This document shows, piece after piece, positions 43,381 to 52,932 of a stretch of 64,000 bases of DNA. The position numbers and the translations under genes were made by a program. Every line of letters starts with the position of its first letter. Position 1 is the first letter of the stretch. The notes under the pieces were generated by a model. The model had not been told where the DNA came from and did not search any database. It was given only the letters and a program-made list of their open reading frames with translations. Source of the DNA: PZPK01 sp965230795 (lineage in GTDB: Bacteria > Pseudomonadota > Gammaproteobacteria > Pseudomonadales > Oleiphilaceae); contig OZ246020.1 of assembly GCA_965230795.1 (NCBI GenBank), positions 2,666,001 to 2,730,000 on the forward strand, written 5' to 3'.

Positions 43381-44890
43381 AGTAATTAAAAGCCACATCT
43401 GCTCCGAGTTTAATCAGATCCTGACGCTCGTCTTCATAACGCGCGATCGCCGCAATGCGACCTCGAAAGCGGGAATGCTGCAACTGATACAAAATATTTT
43501 TCATTTCGGTGACAGACGGGATGGCCAGCATCACCAGCTTGAGCTTGTCGAGATCCACGTGCTCCCAAAACTCTACATCATCGGCGTCACCCCAGACCAC
43601 ATTCATGCCATTGGCTTTGAACTGCTCTGCCCGCTGCTGTTCGACTTCAACCCCCCAGACTCGATCCCCCATGTCCTTGACCATCTCCTGATACGCCCCA
43701 TTACCCACACGACCCATCCCTACAATCAGGACTTCGGCCTCAACGACAGGTTGATAGAGTGCCAGTGCAGAAGGCTTGCTACGCTGAAAACGCGACAGAA
43801 AGTCCTTGTTATTGGAATAAATAGGATGCGCGTATTTGTAGATCAGCGTGCTGAACACAAATGAAATGGATGTGGACAAGGCAATGATGACCAGCCATTC
43901 ATCACTCAACCAGCCCTGATCCACACTAAGGTCCGCAACGATCAGACCGAACTCACTATAGTTCGCGAGCAGCAGGGCCGATAGAAAGCTGGTGCGCGCC
44001 CGGAAGTTGAAAGCGAGAAAGATAAAGAAAAACAGGATAAGTTTCAGCGGTAGAATCAGCGAGAAGGCCAAGGCCAGACTCCACATTTCGATGGTGGGCA
44101 AGGCAGTAAAGCCGATGGATAGGAAAAAACCGATCAGGAACAGATCCTTGAAACTCATCAGCGACTTGTAGAGTTCGTTGGCTTTCGGCAGACCGGCAAT
44201 CAACATACCCAGCACCAGCGCCCCGAGATCCCCTTTCATTCCCACACTTTCAAACAGTTCCGCTCCACCCAGAGCAAGCAAAAAACCGAACAGAGGAATC
44301 AGCTCCCCATGTCCAGACGAATCAAATACCCGCCGAATCAGTGGCCGCACAAACGCTAAGCCAATTAATGACAGGGCCCAGATACTCGGCACCTTACCGG
44401 TTGCTGCAAACAGAAACAGCACGGCGGCGATGTCCTGAATAATGAGCACACTAATGGCCAGATCACTGTGGCGTGTTTTCAGCTCCGCGCTGTCTTCCAG
44501 CATTTTGATTGCACAGACCGTACTGCTGAAACTGAATGCAAAGCCGAGGATCGCGCACTGCATCAGATTCAGATCGAAATACGCCATGCCGACGAACATG
44601 GATGCAATAGCCAGCAAGGGAAACAGAAAAACTATCCAGATCGACATGTGCCCCAGCGTACTGCCCCAAATATTCATATTCAGGAGCTGCCGGACATTGA
44701 TCTTAAGGCCGATGGTAAAAAGCATCAGCGTGATACCCAGGTCTGCCAGAATATCCAGCGAAGGATCGGGACTCATACCATAGGCATGAAGCAAAAAGCC
44801 GGACAGGAGATAACCGACCAAAGGTGGCAGACCGACCAGTTTGGCGACAAATCCAAACCCGAATGCCACCAAAATCCAGATAAAACTCAT
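43325..44890 (-). CDS. Kef-type (CPA2) cation/proton antiporter with TrkA-N domain
   Basis: This 521-residue protein has about 11-12 membrane helices (LPPLVGYLLSGFLLHAYGM, FSFSSTVCAIKML, LGALVLGMLIAGLP) and a C-terminal RCK/TrkA-N Rossmann domain (VLIVGMGRVGNGAYQEMV, WGDADD). It is a predicted K+ or Na+/H+ exchanger gated by nucleotide binding, of the YbaL/RosB type. The ATG at 44890 follows AAGGA. Its 3' end overlaps the EEP gene. Confidence 0.9.
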   Translation of the reverse strand: MSFIWILVAFGFGFVAKLVGLPPLVGYLLSGFLLHAYGMSPDPSLDILADLGITLMLFTIGLKINVRQLLNMNIWGSTLGHMSIWIVFLFPLLAIASMFVGMAYFDLNLMQCAILGFAFSFSSTVCAIKMLEDSAELKTRHSDLAISVLIIQDIAAVLFLFAATGKVPSIWALSLIGLAFVRPLIRRVFDSSGHGELIPLFGFLLALGGAELFESVGMKGDLGALVLGMLIAGLPKANELYKSLMSFKDLFLIGFFLSIGFTALPTIEMWSLALAFSLILPLKLILFFFIFLAFNFRARTSFLSALLLANYSEFGLIVADLSVDQGWLSDEWLVIIALSTSISFVFSTLIYKYAHPIYSNNKDFLSRFQRSKPSALALYQPVVEAEVLIVGMGRVGNGAYQEMVKDMGDRVWGVEVEQQRAEQFKANGMNVVWGDADDVEFWEHVDLDKLKLVMLAIPSVTEMKNILYQLQHSRFRGRIAAIARYEDERQDLIKLGADVAFNYYAEVGMGFAEESRHLLGT

Positions 44891-45095
44891 AAATGGAAGT
44901 TCCTTACTCTGACCAAGCCCATTCCTGCTGAAAACTATACGCAAGAATACCAATGAGGCAAACTTTTATGGCATGGATTAAAGGTAAGGCGCCGATATAA
45001 ATCAAGCGAAAAAATTGAATGAAAAGAAGCAGATATTACCTATACTGAAACAAATAATCCCTGATGCTTTACCCTTTACTGGATCACATCCGTTA

Positions 45096-46718
45096 ATGTC
45101 CCTGGAAGAATACACAAAAAAACGCTTTCTAATTGTCGATGAACTCGACTCATTTCGCTTCTCTACGAAAAATACTCTGATGTCGCTCGGGCTAAAGCTC
45201 GTGGACACAGCGAGCACCGCACAGAAAGTGATAGCCGGGTTCAAGAACGTTAACTACGACGTTATTCTCTGTAATTACGAACTTGGTAAAGGCAAAAACG
45301 GGCAGGAGCTTCTGGAAGAACTCCGCTACAAGAAGCTGCTCAAGTTCACCGGACTTTTCTTCATCATCACCGCCGAAGTCGAGCGTGGCAAGGTCATGGG
45401 TACAATTGAAAACGAACCGGATGGTTATCTCGTCAAGCCGGTGAAGCCCAATGAACTCGAGCAACGTCTTACCAAAGCATTGCAGATGAAAGAAGCCATG
45501 CGCGATATTGATACCGCCATTGATGAGGGCGACTATCACTCCGCCATTGCCTATTGTGACCGCAAAATAGCTGCAAAAGATCGCTACATTGTCCGCTGTA
45601 TGAAAACCAAAGCCTGGTTACTCACCAAGCTGGGCGATCTGGACGAAGCCAAGCAGGTTTATGAAAGCGTTCTCTCTGCAGATGATTTTGTGTGGGCACA
45701 GTATGGATTGGCGAAAATACTGGTTAAGAAAAAAGCCTACGAAGAGGCCAAAACACTACTTAACAAAATCATCGACAAATATCCCGACCAGATCGAGGCC
45801 ATGGATCTGCTCGCAGAAATTCTAAAAAAGCAAAACAAGCCGGCTGAAGCATTGGAAGTGGTCGAAAAGGCCATCTCGAAATCACCTAATTCCCTGCTGC
45901 GCCAAAAGCAGCTTGCTGACCTCTGTATCGAAAACAAGAAAACCGACGGTGCATTGGATGCCTTCAGAAAAGTTGTAAAACTCGGTGATCAATCCGTATA
46001 CGCTCAACCTGAGCAATACTTTGATTTCGCCAACTTTCTCGCCGAAACGGCGAAGGATTCGGACGACCCGGATAATCACAGCAATGTGAAAGAAGCCTTT
46101 GAACTGCTCAATAAAAGCAAGAAGCGCTTCGCGAATGTGGATCACATTGAAGATCAGAGCATGATCGTATCTGCCAACGTCAACGCCGTCATTGGCAATG
46201 AGGAAGCGGCAAAAGAAATTCTGGATAGCGTGATGAAGGTTAATCCCGATGCTGAAGAGCAGCTGGACGCCAAGTCCCTAAGGCTGGCCGCTCAAACCTA
46301 TACCACACTCGGTGATGAAGACGAAGCGGAAAAGCTCCTGGAATACGCAGCAGATCTGGCAGCATCAGATGCTGACTTGGTTTCAGATATCTACGACCAG
46401 ATGAACGAAGGTATCGGCAGCGAAGCTAGACAACAGGCTGCCATGATTAACAAGAAAGGCATTAAACTCTATTCCGATGGTGATATTGAAGGTGCAGCCC
46501 AGGAATTGAAAAAAGCCCTTCCGCTCACCCCGCGGCACATTTCTCTCAACCTGAACCTGGTTCAGGTGTTGCTCAAGCTTCACAAAAAACAGAAAGACGA
46601 CGCCCTGTTACGCGAGATAAAAAGCTATTTGCACAAGGTTCGTCATATTCCCAAACACCACAAGGAATACCGACGCTACGCTTACCTTTTGAATCAGTTT
46701 GAATCGCGCCAGGGCTGA
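45096..46718 (+). CDS. Response-regulator receiver-TPR protein with degenerate receiver
   Basis: This 540-residue cytoplasmic protein has a REC domain (~10-130), then TPR-type helical repeats (~180-310 and ~420-530). The acidic pair (FLIVDELD) and the Lys of GYLVKPV are present, but the phosphoacceptor position in VILCNYELGKGKNG is Asn60 (codon AAT) instead of Asp. It is thus probably not phosphorylated and works as a scaffold. The start at 45096 matches the usual receiver onset; the in-frame TTG at 45015 is less likely. It has no adjoining kinase. Confidence 0.88.
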   Translation: MSLEEYTKKRFLIVDELDSFRFSTKNTLMSLGLKLVDTASTAQKVIAGFKNVNYDVILCNYELGKGKNGQELLEELRYKKLLKFTGLFFIITAEVERGKVMGTIENEPDGYLVKPVKPNELEQRLTKALQMKEAMRDIDTAIDEGDYHSAIAYCDRKIAAKDRYIVRCMKTKAWLLTKLGDLDEAKQVYESVLSADDFVWAQYGLAKILVKKKAYEEAKTLLNKIIDKYPDQIEAMDLLAEILKKQNKPAEALEVVEKAISKSPNSLLRQKQLADLCIENKKTDGALDAFRKVVKLGDQSVYAQPEQYFDFANFLAETAKDSDDPDNHSNVKEAFELLNKSKKRFANVDHIEDQSMIVSANVNAVIGNEEAAKEILDSVMKVNPDAEEQLDAKSLRLAAQTYTTLGDEDEAEKLLEYAADLAASDADLVSDIYDQMNEGIGSEARQQAAMINKKGIKLYSDGDIEGAAQELKKALPLTPRHISLNLNLVQVLLKLHKKQKDDALLREIKSYLHKVRHIPKHHKEYRRYAYLLNQFESRQG

Positions 46719-46748
46719 GACCGTTTAAGCAGACCAGCCTTAGCCTTA

Positions 46749-47318
46749 TTAAGAGCTGAAATTATCAGCCAGAGAACATAGCGCCTTGGAAACGAGGGCG
46801 TTGTTACCCTCACCAAATCCCAGTTTTTTGGCCCAGTCATGACCGATGACAAAGCACATAATCAGATAAGCCAGTTCATTGGGACTCGCAGCATGGTTTG
46901 CTACCAGGCTATCAGATAAAACCTGGTGAAAGGTGCGATACACCGCGGACATTTTTTCAAACACTTCTTCACGATGACCGCCCTGCCCGATCAAGGCAAA
47001 AAAGACTTCGTTTTGTCGACTGACCTGGTGAAAATCGGCGGAAGTAATAAACCGGAGAATACTCTCGAAGTCACCACTTTTTTCCTGGGAAAGAAAATCA
47101 TCCAGTGCTGATTGATAGCGTTCGACAACGCGATCAAGCAGCGCCTGAAGCATGTCATCTCCACCTTCGAAATAATGATGGAGCATGGGCTGATTAATGC
47201 CGGCCTCCAGAGCCACCTTGCGCTGGGAGGTGTTGGCATAGCCTTCACGCAGAATAACACGCTCAAAGGCATCCAATATCTGTTGTCGTCTTTCCTGACT
47301 CTTGCTGGGCCTGGCCAT
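46749..47318 (-). CDS. TetR family transcriptional regulator
   Basis: This 189-residue TetR protein has an N-terminal helix-turn-helix (QILDAFERVILREGYANTSQRKVALEAGINQPMLHHYFEG in several parts, residues ~13-53) and a variable ligand domain. It has AarF-like and FAH-like genes upstream on the same strand, 82 bases away. Target and ligand are unknown. Confidence 0.9.
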   Translation of the reverse strand: MARPSKSQERRQQILDAFERVILREGYANTSQRKVALEAGINQPMLHHYFEGGDDMLQALLDRVVERYQSALDDFLSQEKSGDFESILRFITSADFHQVSRQNEVFFALIGQGGHREEVFEKMSAVYRTFHQVLSDSLVANHAASPNELAYLIMCFVIGHDWAKKLGFGEGNNALVSKALCSLADNFSS

Positions 47319-47400
47319 GAAGTGTGGGAGTGCTCGTCGGCTTGAAAGAAAAGAGCGCAGTATACCGGTTTAAATCGGAATATCTTACCCACAAAACCAA

Positions 47401-48726
47401 TTAATGCTCTGAAGGCTTCGACTTTTCCAGGTACTCATCCAGTTCGGGGCGAAAATTCGCCACCACACCCATGGTTTTCATAATCCAGAAATGCCCGCCA
47501 ATCATGCGATCAATATAGAGACTGTCGACGGGTGGTTTGAAATGGGAAAGGTGCTTGAAAAAAAGCGGGGTTTCCTTGGCCACCTTCAAATGCAAATCGG
47601 TTTTCCGGAAATCAAATACCTGGTCGCCAACAAAGGGCTCAAAAAAGATGTTACGCCAGACAGAATAATAATCAGCACCGGGACTTTCTTTGGAAGGTAC
47701 GCGCGCACCCAGTCGCAACATGGCATCATCCACTCCCTCATAGTCTTCGTTGATACTGGCGATAATGGCATCCCGATACGCCGCAACGATCTCGGGTTTA
47801 AGCACTTTGACGCAGCCAAAGTCATAAACAATCACGGTGCCGTCTTTTCGAAATGCGAAATTGCCAGGATGTGGATCACCATGTATCTGCTGAAACACAA
47901 ACAACTGTTCTGCCAACAGCCTGAACAGACTGTGACCAAGCTGATTGATCTGGACGGACGAATATCCCTTGTCCGCCAGTTCCTGGATATGATCCCCCTC
48001 CAGATATTCCAGCGTTAGAACGCGGCGCGTCGATAACTTGCCAATGACTTTCGGTACCTCGACATAGTCATGGGCTTCGTGAAACTGGCGAAACTTTCTT
48101 AAGTTTTTAGCCTCTTGCTCATAATCCAGCTCCTCATGAAGACGTTCTTTGATCTCTTCGAAAAGTGCATCCACACTTGCCTTGGGCATCTTGATGAGCC
48201 CGCCGAGCTTGAGCGTCAGACGTAATTGTTTCAAGTCGGAGTCGCAGGATGCATCGACACCGGGATACTGCACTTTCACGACCACCGGCGTTCCCGATTT
48301 GGTGACGGCTCGATGCACCTGGCCAATGGAGGCCGCGGCATAGGGTTCGCGCTCAAAGGATTTGAACAGACTCTCAGGTGCCCCGCCCAATTCGCGTTCA
48401 ATTTGTTGTTGAATGACTTCAAATGGCATGGGCGGCGCTTCTTTCTGCAATTTTTGCAGCGCCTCGGAAAATTCCTTTGGCAGAAAGTCCTGGGTCTGCG
48501 AAGCGATTTGACCGATCTTCATCACCGCGCCTTTTAGCTCTCCCAGGGTGCTGACAACATCTTCTGCCATTTTCGAATACGACTGGCTTTTACGCTCCGC
48601 TGTTTTATCTTCGGAGGAAAAGGCGCTTTGTACACGCTCAGATGCATAACGTGAAGCGACCGAAGCAGTCATTCCCGCCAGTTTAAAAAAGCGCCCGGTT
48701 CGGGATGTGGTCGGTTTTTTTGCCAT
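47401..48726 (-). CDS. AarF/ABC1/UbiB family atypical kinase
   Basis: This 441-residue protein of the ABC1/ADCK family shows KMGQIASQTQDFLP (the KxGQ motif), PYAAASIGQVHRA, VVVKVQYPGV, LEYLEGDHIQE, GDPHPGNFAFRKDG and VYDFGCVK. Members support quinone synthesis or lipid metabolism, mostly as ATPases. It lacks the two C-terminal membrane helices of UbiB, so it is a soluble ABC1 protein. ATG 48726 follows AGGCGG and lies one base from the stop of the FAH gene. Confidence 0.9.
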   Translation of the reverse strand: MAKKPTTSRTGRFFKLAGMTASVASRYASERVQSAFSSEDKTAERKSQSYSKMAEDVVSTLGELKGAVMKIGQIASQTQDFLPKEFSEALQKLQKEAPPMPFEVIQQQIERELGGAPESLFKSFEREPYAAASIGQVHRAVTKSGTPVVVKVQYPGVDASCDSDLKQLRLTLKLGGLIKMPKASVDALFEEIKERLHEELDYEQEAKNLRKFRQFHEAHDYVEVPKVIGKLSTRRVLTLEYLEGDHIQELADKGYSSVQINQLGHSLFRLLAEQLFVFQQIHGDPHPGNFAFRKDGTVIVYDFGCVKVLKPEIVAAYRDAIIASINEDYEGVDDAMLRLGARVPSKESPGADYYSVWRNIFFEPFVGDQVFDFRKTDLHLKVAKETPLFFKHLSHFKPPVDSLYIDRMIGGHFWIMKTMGVVANFRPELDEYLEKSKPSEH

Positions 48727-48727
48727 A

Positions 48728-49396
48728 TCAGACCGCCTGACCCGTAGCGTGATAGAGCGTGCCTTTTTGGCTATCAAGTTGAACAGAGATCTCATCGCCT
48801 TTCGCCAGTTGACCGACACCGGCAGGCGTGCCGGTGAGAATCACATCACCGGGACGCAGGGTGAAAAACTGGCTCATGTAAGCAATTAATTGATCAATTG
48901 GCGTAATCATGTCGACAACCCGACCTTTTTGTCTTGGCTCATTATTAATACGTAGTTCGAACTCCAAGGCGCTTAGATCCTGAATTTGAGTAACCGGAAC
49001 AAAGCGGGACATGGGACATGATCCGTCGAATGCTTTAGCAATTTCCCAGGGGTGCCCTTTCTGCTTCAGCGTTGTTTGCAGTTCCCGTCGGGTCAGGTCC
49101 AGCGCAATCCCCACACCTGCAACCGACGACAAGGCTTCCGAAGCTTTTACTCGATACAGCTCTTTTTGGATCAATAGCGCCAATTCCGCTTCATAGTGGC
49201 AATCGCTTGCGGGAATCTCAAACTCTGAATCAAGAGCGACCGCAGCTGTCTCAGGCTTCATGAACAACAAGGGGGTTTCAGGTACAGGATTATTCAGTTC
49301 GCGGGCATGTTCGGCGTAATTTCTGCCAACGCAGACGATTTTGCCAAGGGGATAAGTTGCGGTCTCGTCATGAGTAAAACGCAGCATGTAGGTCAT
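48728..49396 (-). CDS. Fumarylacetoacetate hydrolase (FAH) family protein
   Basis: This FAH-fold metalloenzyme of about 222 residues shows GKIVCVGRNYAEHARELN, the metal ligand region HYEAELALLI, VGIALDLTRRELQ and GDVILTGTPAGVGQL. It is probably a hydrolase or decarboxylase/tautomerase of a small oxo-acid such as fumarylpyruvate or oxaloacetate. The ATG at 49396 has AGGA about 10 bases upstream; 49405 is the alternative. It is the first gene of a run with the AarF-like gene. Confidence 0.88.
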   Translation of the reverse strand: MTYMLRFTHDETATYPLGKIVCVGRNYAEHARELNNPVPETPLLFMKPETAAVALDSEFEIPASDCHYEAELALLIQKELYRVKASEALSSVAGVGIALDLTRRELQTTLKQKGHPWEIAKAFDGSCPMSRFVPVTQIQDLSALEFELRINNEPRQKGRVVDMITPIDQLIAYMSQFFTLRPGDVILTGTPAGVGQLAKGDEISVQLDSQKGTLYHATGQAV

Positions 49397-49527
49397 AGAT
49401 GTCATATCCTGAAAAGCTTAAGCTAAGAACTCGACGTTACTGGCCAATCACAAGCCCAATGCAAGTCGGTCGAACAAGATTAGGCAAAGTGTAGATGAAT
49501 ACGCAAGCAAAGCTTGAGAATCACAGA

Positions 49528-49983
49528 ATGAGTGGAAGACGCAAGCTCGCTCTCGGCATCTTTCTGCTTCTGGCGTATGCAGTCAGGGCCGACGATTTGG
49601 CCGACGTAACCGTGCGTATTTCCGAGCTTGAAACCGACGATGGACAGATACTCTGTACCGTTTTCGATAGCAAAGAAACCTTCCTGAAAACACCGCTGCA
49701 AAGTCAAACCGCAGCAATCTCGAAAGAATTGACGAGCCATTGCCAATTCACATTGGCACGCACGGGCAGTTATGCCGTGTCCATCATCCATGATGCCAAC
49801 AGCAATAATGAACTGGATACGAATCTTTTCGGACTGCCTGTGGAAGGTATCGGCACGTCCAACAACCCAGGTAGCCGTTTTGGACCACCCGAATTTAAAG
49901 ACGCGATGTTCACATTAACTGACGAGAACGGGAACGGCCTTCAGACAATGGAATTACGAATCAGTATGGAGTATTTGTTTTGA
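49528..49983 (+). CDS. DUF2141 family exported protein
   Basis: This 151-residue protein has a signal peptide (MSGRRKLALGIFLLLAYAVRAD) and a DUF2141 beta-sandwich: GQILCTVFDSKETF, GSYAVSIIHDANSNNELDTNLFGLPVEGIG and FGPPEFKDA. The family has no known function and is exported. An in-frame ATG at 49495 would add 11 residues. It is divergent from the FAH gene. Confidence 0.85.
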   Translation: MSGRRKLALGIFLLLAYAVRADDLADVTVRISELETDDGQILCTVFDSKETFLKTPLQSQTAAISKELTSHCQFTLARTGSYAVSIIHDANSNNELDTNLFGLPVEGIGTSNNPGSRFGPPEFKDAMFTLTDENGNGLQTMELRISMEYLF

Positions 49984-50053
49984 TACATGACGTGGCAAAC
50001 GTTACGCCATGTATCACACTGTACCCCGGACGCGATCGTTCAGGGCTTATCCC

Positions 50054-51073
50054 CTACTCCGGCGAAGCGCATTCACTTGAGCCTGGATTAAACTTGCAGC
50101 GAATTTTCCAGAGAATGGTGATGGCCTTCGAGTCATAGGCTTTCTCATCCCTTAATGTCAGTCGCACCTTTTTCACCATATCCTCATATTCCTGGCGATT
50201 TTCCTCGTCCAACTTGACCCAGTATTTTTCAGGAATTTCGCTCTCTGCCTGATGCACAGTGTTTTCCAGCTCGTCGAATCGAGACAAGGCATGTTTGCGC
50301 ATATGGTCTGCGAAGCTTACTGGCACGCGATCCCGATTAACAACAACCTCCATCACTGCATAGAGAATATTGAAGTCGATGATGCCACCTTTATCTCCCA
50401 GACCTTTGTATAACTCAAAGGTGTTATAGGCCAGCGCAGGGCCGAACATAACATCCACATTACCGTTGTTGAACTGACCCGCCCAGGTAGCAAGAGTGGT
50501 ATGGACAGGCGAAGCTCCAACCATGTCGACAAATTTGGTACTGGCCACATCACCATTAAGAATGGTCACCTTCTTGCCGCTGATACTGGAAATTTCCACT
50601 TCGCTGCGATCCCTGACGAAGGTATAAATTTCTCCAATGGGATATAAACCCGCTACTTCGTACTTGTCTTGGGAGATAAGCGACTGCGCCTTGGGGCTGT
50701 TGAGAGACGCCGATAACGTTTTAAGCTGGTCAAGAGAGGTAATCCCGCCCGGTGCACCGAAAGCGGCGGAAAAAGGTACAAAGTCTTTAGCCAAAAGATT
50801 GGTCAGAAATACTGCATCGCAGACGCCTGACTTGAAGTCATTGGCCGCCACTTTCTCATCGGTATAGGCATCCATCTGCAGATCAACTCCCCAGGAAATT
50901 GCCTTCAGTTTGGTTTCCTTCAAAAAGGCTATAAACGGGCCGTTGGCGCCAACCGGATCCCAAACGCAAAACTTGACGGACTGAAGCTGCTTGGCTTGCA
51001 GGGAAAACGATGTGATGAAAAGCAATGACACGAAAATCGCGACAGGTAAACGAGAACTGAACTGAGTACGCAC
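50054..51073 (-). CDS. Putative periplasmic solute-binding protein (DUF6091/TRAP-like)
   Basis: This 339-residue exported protein has a signal peptide (RLPVAIFVSLLFITSFSLQA) and VKFCVWDPVGANGPF, DFKSGVCDAVFLTNL, AAFGAPGGITSLDQL and EKYWVKLDEENRQEYEDMVKKVR segments. The last part resembles DctP-type TRAP binding proteins. I place it in the RND-associated/DUF6091 solute-binding group with moderate confidence. It starts at GTG 51073 after AGGAACTTATT. No transporter genes adjoin. Confidence 0.7.
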   Translation of the reverse strand: MRTQFSSRLPVAIFVSLLFITSFSLQAKQLQSVKFCVWDPVGANGPFIAFLKETKLKAISWGVDLQMDAYTDEKVAANDFKSGVCDAVFLTNLLAKDFVPFSAAFGAPGGITSLDQLKTLSASLNSPKAQSLISQDKYEVAGLYPIGEIYTFVRDRSEVEISSISGKKVTILNGDVASTKFVDMVGASPVHTTLATWAGQFNNGNVDVMFGPALAYNTFELYKGLGDKGGIIDFNILYAVMEVVVNRDRVPVSFADHMRKHALSRFDELENTVHQAESEIPEKYWVKLDEENRQEYEDMVKKVRLTLRDEKAYDSKAITILWKIRCKFNPGSSECASPE

Positions 51074-51239
51074 AATAAGTTCCTGAGTGGGTGTGGATAG
51101 TGTTGTTTTTTGATAAGACCCGAGTTGAGCCTTAAGGCCATAAACCTAACTGCTTATTGACGGGAGAAAAATACGTCAAATTAAAAACTAAGTTTCAGCG
51201 AGGTCAAAATTTACGTGAATATTATTCAGGTTTCAAACA

Positions 51240-51271
51240 AATAAAACGCGGCCCGCCAAATTCGCGGACCG
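51240..51271 (-). terminator. Intrinsic terminator after the FAD oxidoreductase gene
   Basis: On the minus strand a 7-base stem (GGTCCGC/GCGGGCC, one G-U pair) with a 7-base loop is followed by GCGTTTTATTTG. It lies 13 bases past the stop. Confidence 0.7.
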
Positions 51272-51283
51272 GTTCACATTGCA

Positions 51284-52681
51284 TCAGAGGTCAAAAATCT
51301 TGCCTGGATTCATAACACCATTTGGATCAAAAACCCGCTTGATGCCACGCATCAGCGCGATATCTGCCTGTGATCGCGTAACCCCCAAATAGTCCTTTTT
51401 GACGAGCCCGACGCCGTGCTCTGCAGAGACACTGCCCGCATGCTTCTGCACGATATCAAACACCCATTTATTGACCTGCTGGCATTTCTCAAAGAACTCT
51501 GCGTTTTCCATGCTTTCAGGTTTGAGAATATTCAAATGTAAGTTGCCATCGCCAATATGGCCGAACCAGATGATCTCGAAATCCGGGTAATGCTCTGTGA
51601 CCACCGCGTCAATTTCCCTGAGAAACTGGGGAACTTTCGATACCACAACTGAAATATCGTTTTTGTAGGGCGTACGCGGTGCGATGGATTCAGAAATCCC
51701 CTCACGCAGTTGCCATAAATTATTGGCCTGCGTTTCACTTTGGCTGATCACACCGTCTAAAACCCAACCGGCTTCGACACAGCGTTCAAACATACCCATA
51801 GCCTGATCAACTGTGTCATCGGACACCGCTTCAAATTCCAGCAAGGCGTAATACGGTGCTACTGTCTCAAAAGGCGCCTGTATATCCCGATGCGCCAGTA
51901 CATGCTGCATCGCCTCGTGGGAAAAGAACTCATAGGCGGTGAGATCCAGACCCGATTGGAATTCTTTCAAAACATCCATGGTGTTGGTGATATCGCCCAA
52001 GCCCAGGACCAACACACTCAAGTTTTGTGGTGGACGCGTCAGTCGCATCGTGGCTTCTGTGATAAAACCCAAGGTCCCTTCCGCCCCAATAAACAAATGC
52101 CGTAAATCATATCCTGTGTTGTTCTTCAGCAGATCCTGATTCAATTCCAGAATCTCGCCCGCACCGGTTACGACCTTCAAACCCAGCACCCAGTCACGGG
52201 ACATTCCGTACTTGATGACTTTAATACCGCCAGCGTTGGTAGACAGATTTCCTCCCAGCTGACTGGATCCTGCAGAGGCAAAATCGACGGGATAGTAAAG
52301 ACCGTTTTCCGATGCGAAATCCTGTAGTTGCTGGGTAACAACGCCAGCCTGACAGCGGACAGCGCGATCGCTGGCATTGAATTCCAGGATCTGATTCATG
52401 TAGTCGAACGAGACCACAATTTCACCCTTGCTGGCGACTGCTCCTGCACTGAGCCCGGTCCGACCACCCGAAGGGACCAAAGCAAAGTTCATATCATTGG
52501 CCAGCTTTACTATCTCTGCCACTTGCTCGGTTGTTTTGGGAAAAACAATTGCCAGAGGCTTCGCCGGATACAGTTTTGTCCAATCCTTGCCGTAGCTTTC
52601 CAGGGACTCTGCATCGGTTCGCAGCTTTCCCTCTTCAACAACCGCCGCCAGGGCTTCAAGAATTGCATCATTATCTGCCAT
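51284..52681 (-). CDS. FAD-binding oxidoreductase, probable D-2-hydroxyglutarate dehydrogenase
   Basis: This 465-residue flavoprotein has an FAD_binding_4 domain (VPSGGRTGLSAGAV, GSSQLGGNLSTNAGGIKVIKYG) and a C-terminal FAD-oxidase domain (IWFGHIGDGNLHLNIL with metal His, SAEHGVGLVKK). D-lactate dehydrogenase is an alternative, but the gene is divergent from serA exactly as the D-2-hydroxyglutarate dehydrogenase/serA pair in Pseudomonas. It would clear D-2-hydroxyglutarate made by SerA. GGAAG precedes the ATG. Confidence 0.88.
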   Translation of the reverse strand: MADNDAILEALAAVVEEGKLRTDAESLESYGKDWTKLYPAKPLAIVFPKTTEQVAEIVKLANDMNFALVPSGGRTGLSAGAVASKGEIVVSFDYMNQILEFNASDRAVRCQAGVVTQQLQDFASENGLYYPVDFASAGSSQLGGNLSTNAGGIKVIKYGMSRDWVLGLKVVTGAGEILELNQDLLKNNTGYDLRHLFIGAEGTLGFITEATMRLTRPPQNLSVLVLGLGDITNTMDVLKEFQSGLDLTAYEFFSHEAMQHVLAHRDIQAPFETVAPYYALLEFEAVSDDTVDQAMGMFERCVEAGWVLDGVISQSETQANNLWQLREGISESIAPRTPYKNDISVVVSKVPQFLREIDAVVTEHYPDFEIIWFGHIGDGNLHLNILKPESMENAEFFEKCQQVNKWVFDIVQKHAGSVSAEHGVGLVKKDYLGVTRSQADIALMRGIKRVFDPNGVMNPGKIFDL

Positions 52682-52826
52682 GTACTTCCGACCTCTTCAC
52701 ACCGACCCAGGTTCGCCGATTGCTAGCACCGCAAGCCACCTGAATACCGAATTTCATTTAAAGTAACTTATAAGGATTACTTAATAACCATTTGTTTAAT
52801 ATGATTATTTTGTCCCTAATCTTTTT

Positions 52827-52870
52827 TTGAACGACTAAAAAGCGGAATATGTTATCATACGCCGCTTTTT
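52827..52870 (+). promoter_or_regulatory. serA promoter with inverted repeat
   Basis: An extended -10 (TGTTATCAT, 52850-52858) lies upstream of serA; TTGAAC (52827-52832) is a possible but distant -35. Exact 9-base arms AAAAAGCGG (52837-52845) and CCGCTTTTT (52862-52870) flank the -10, which may be an operator or a hairpin in the leader. Confidence 0.5.
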
Positions 52871-52932
52871 CGGACACAATCTCTTTTGAGTTGCGCCAAG
52901 CAATATCGTTACATTAAGGGTAAAACAGGCAT

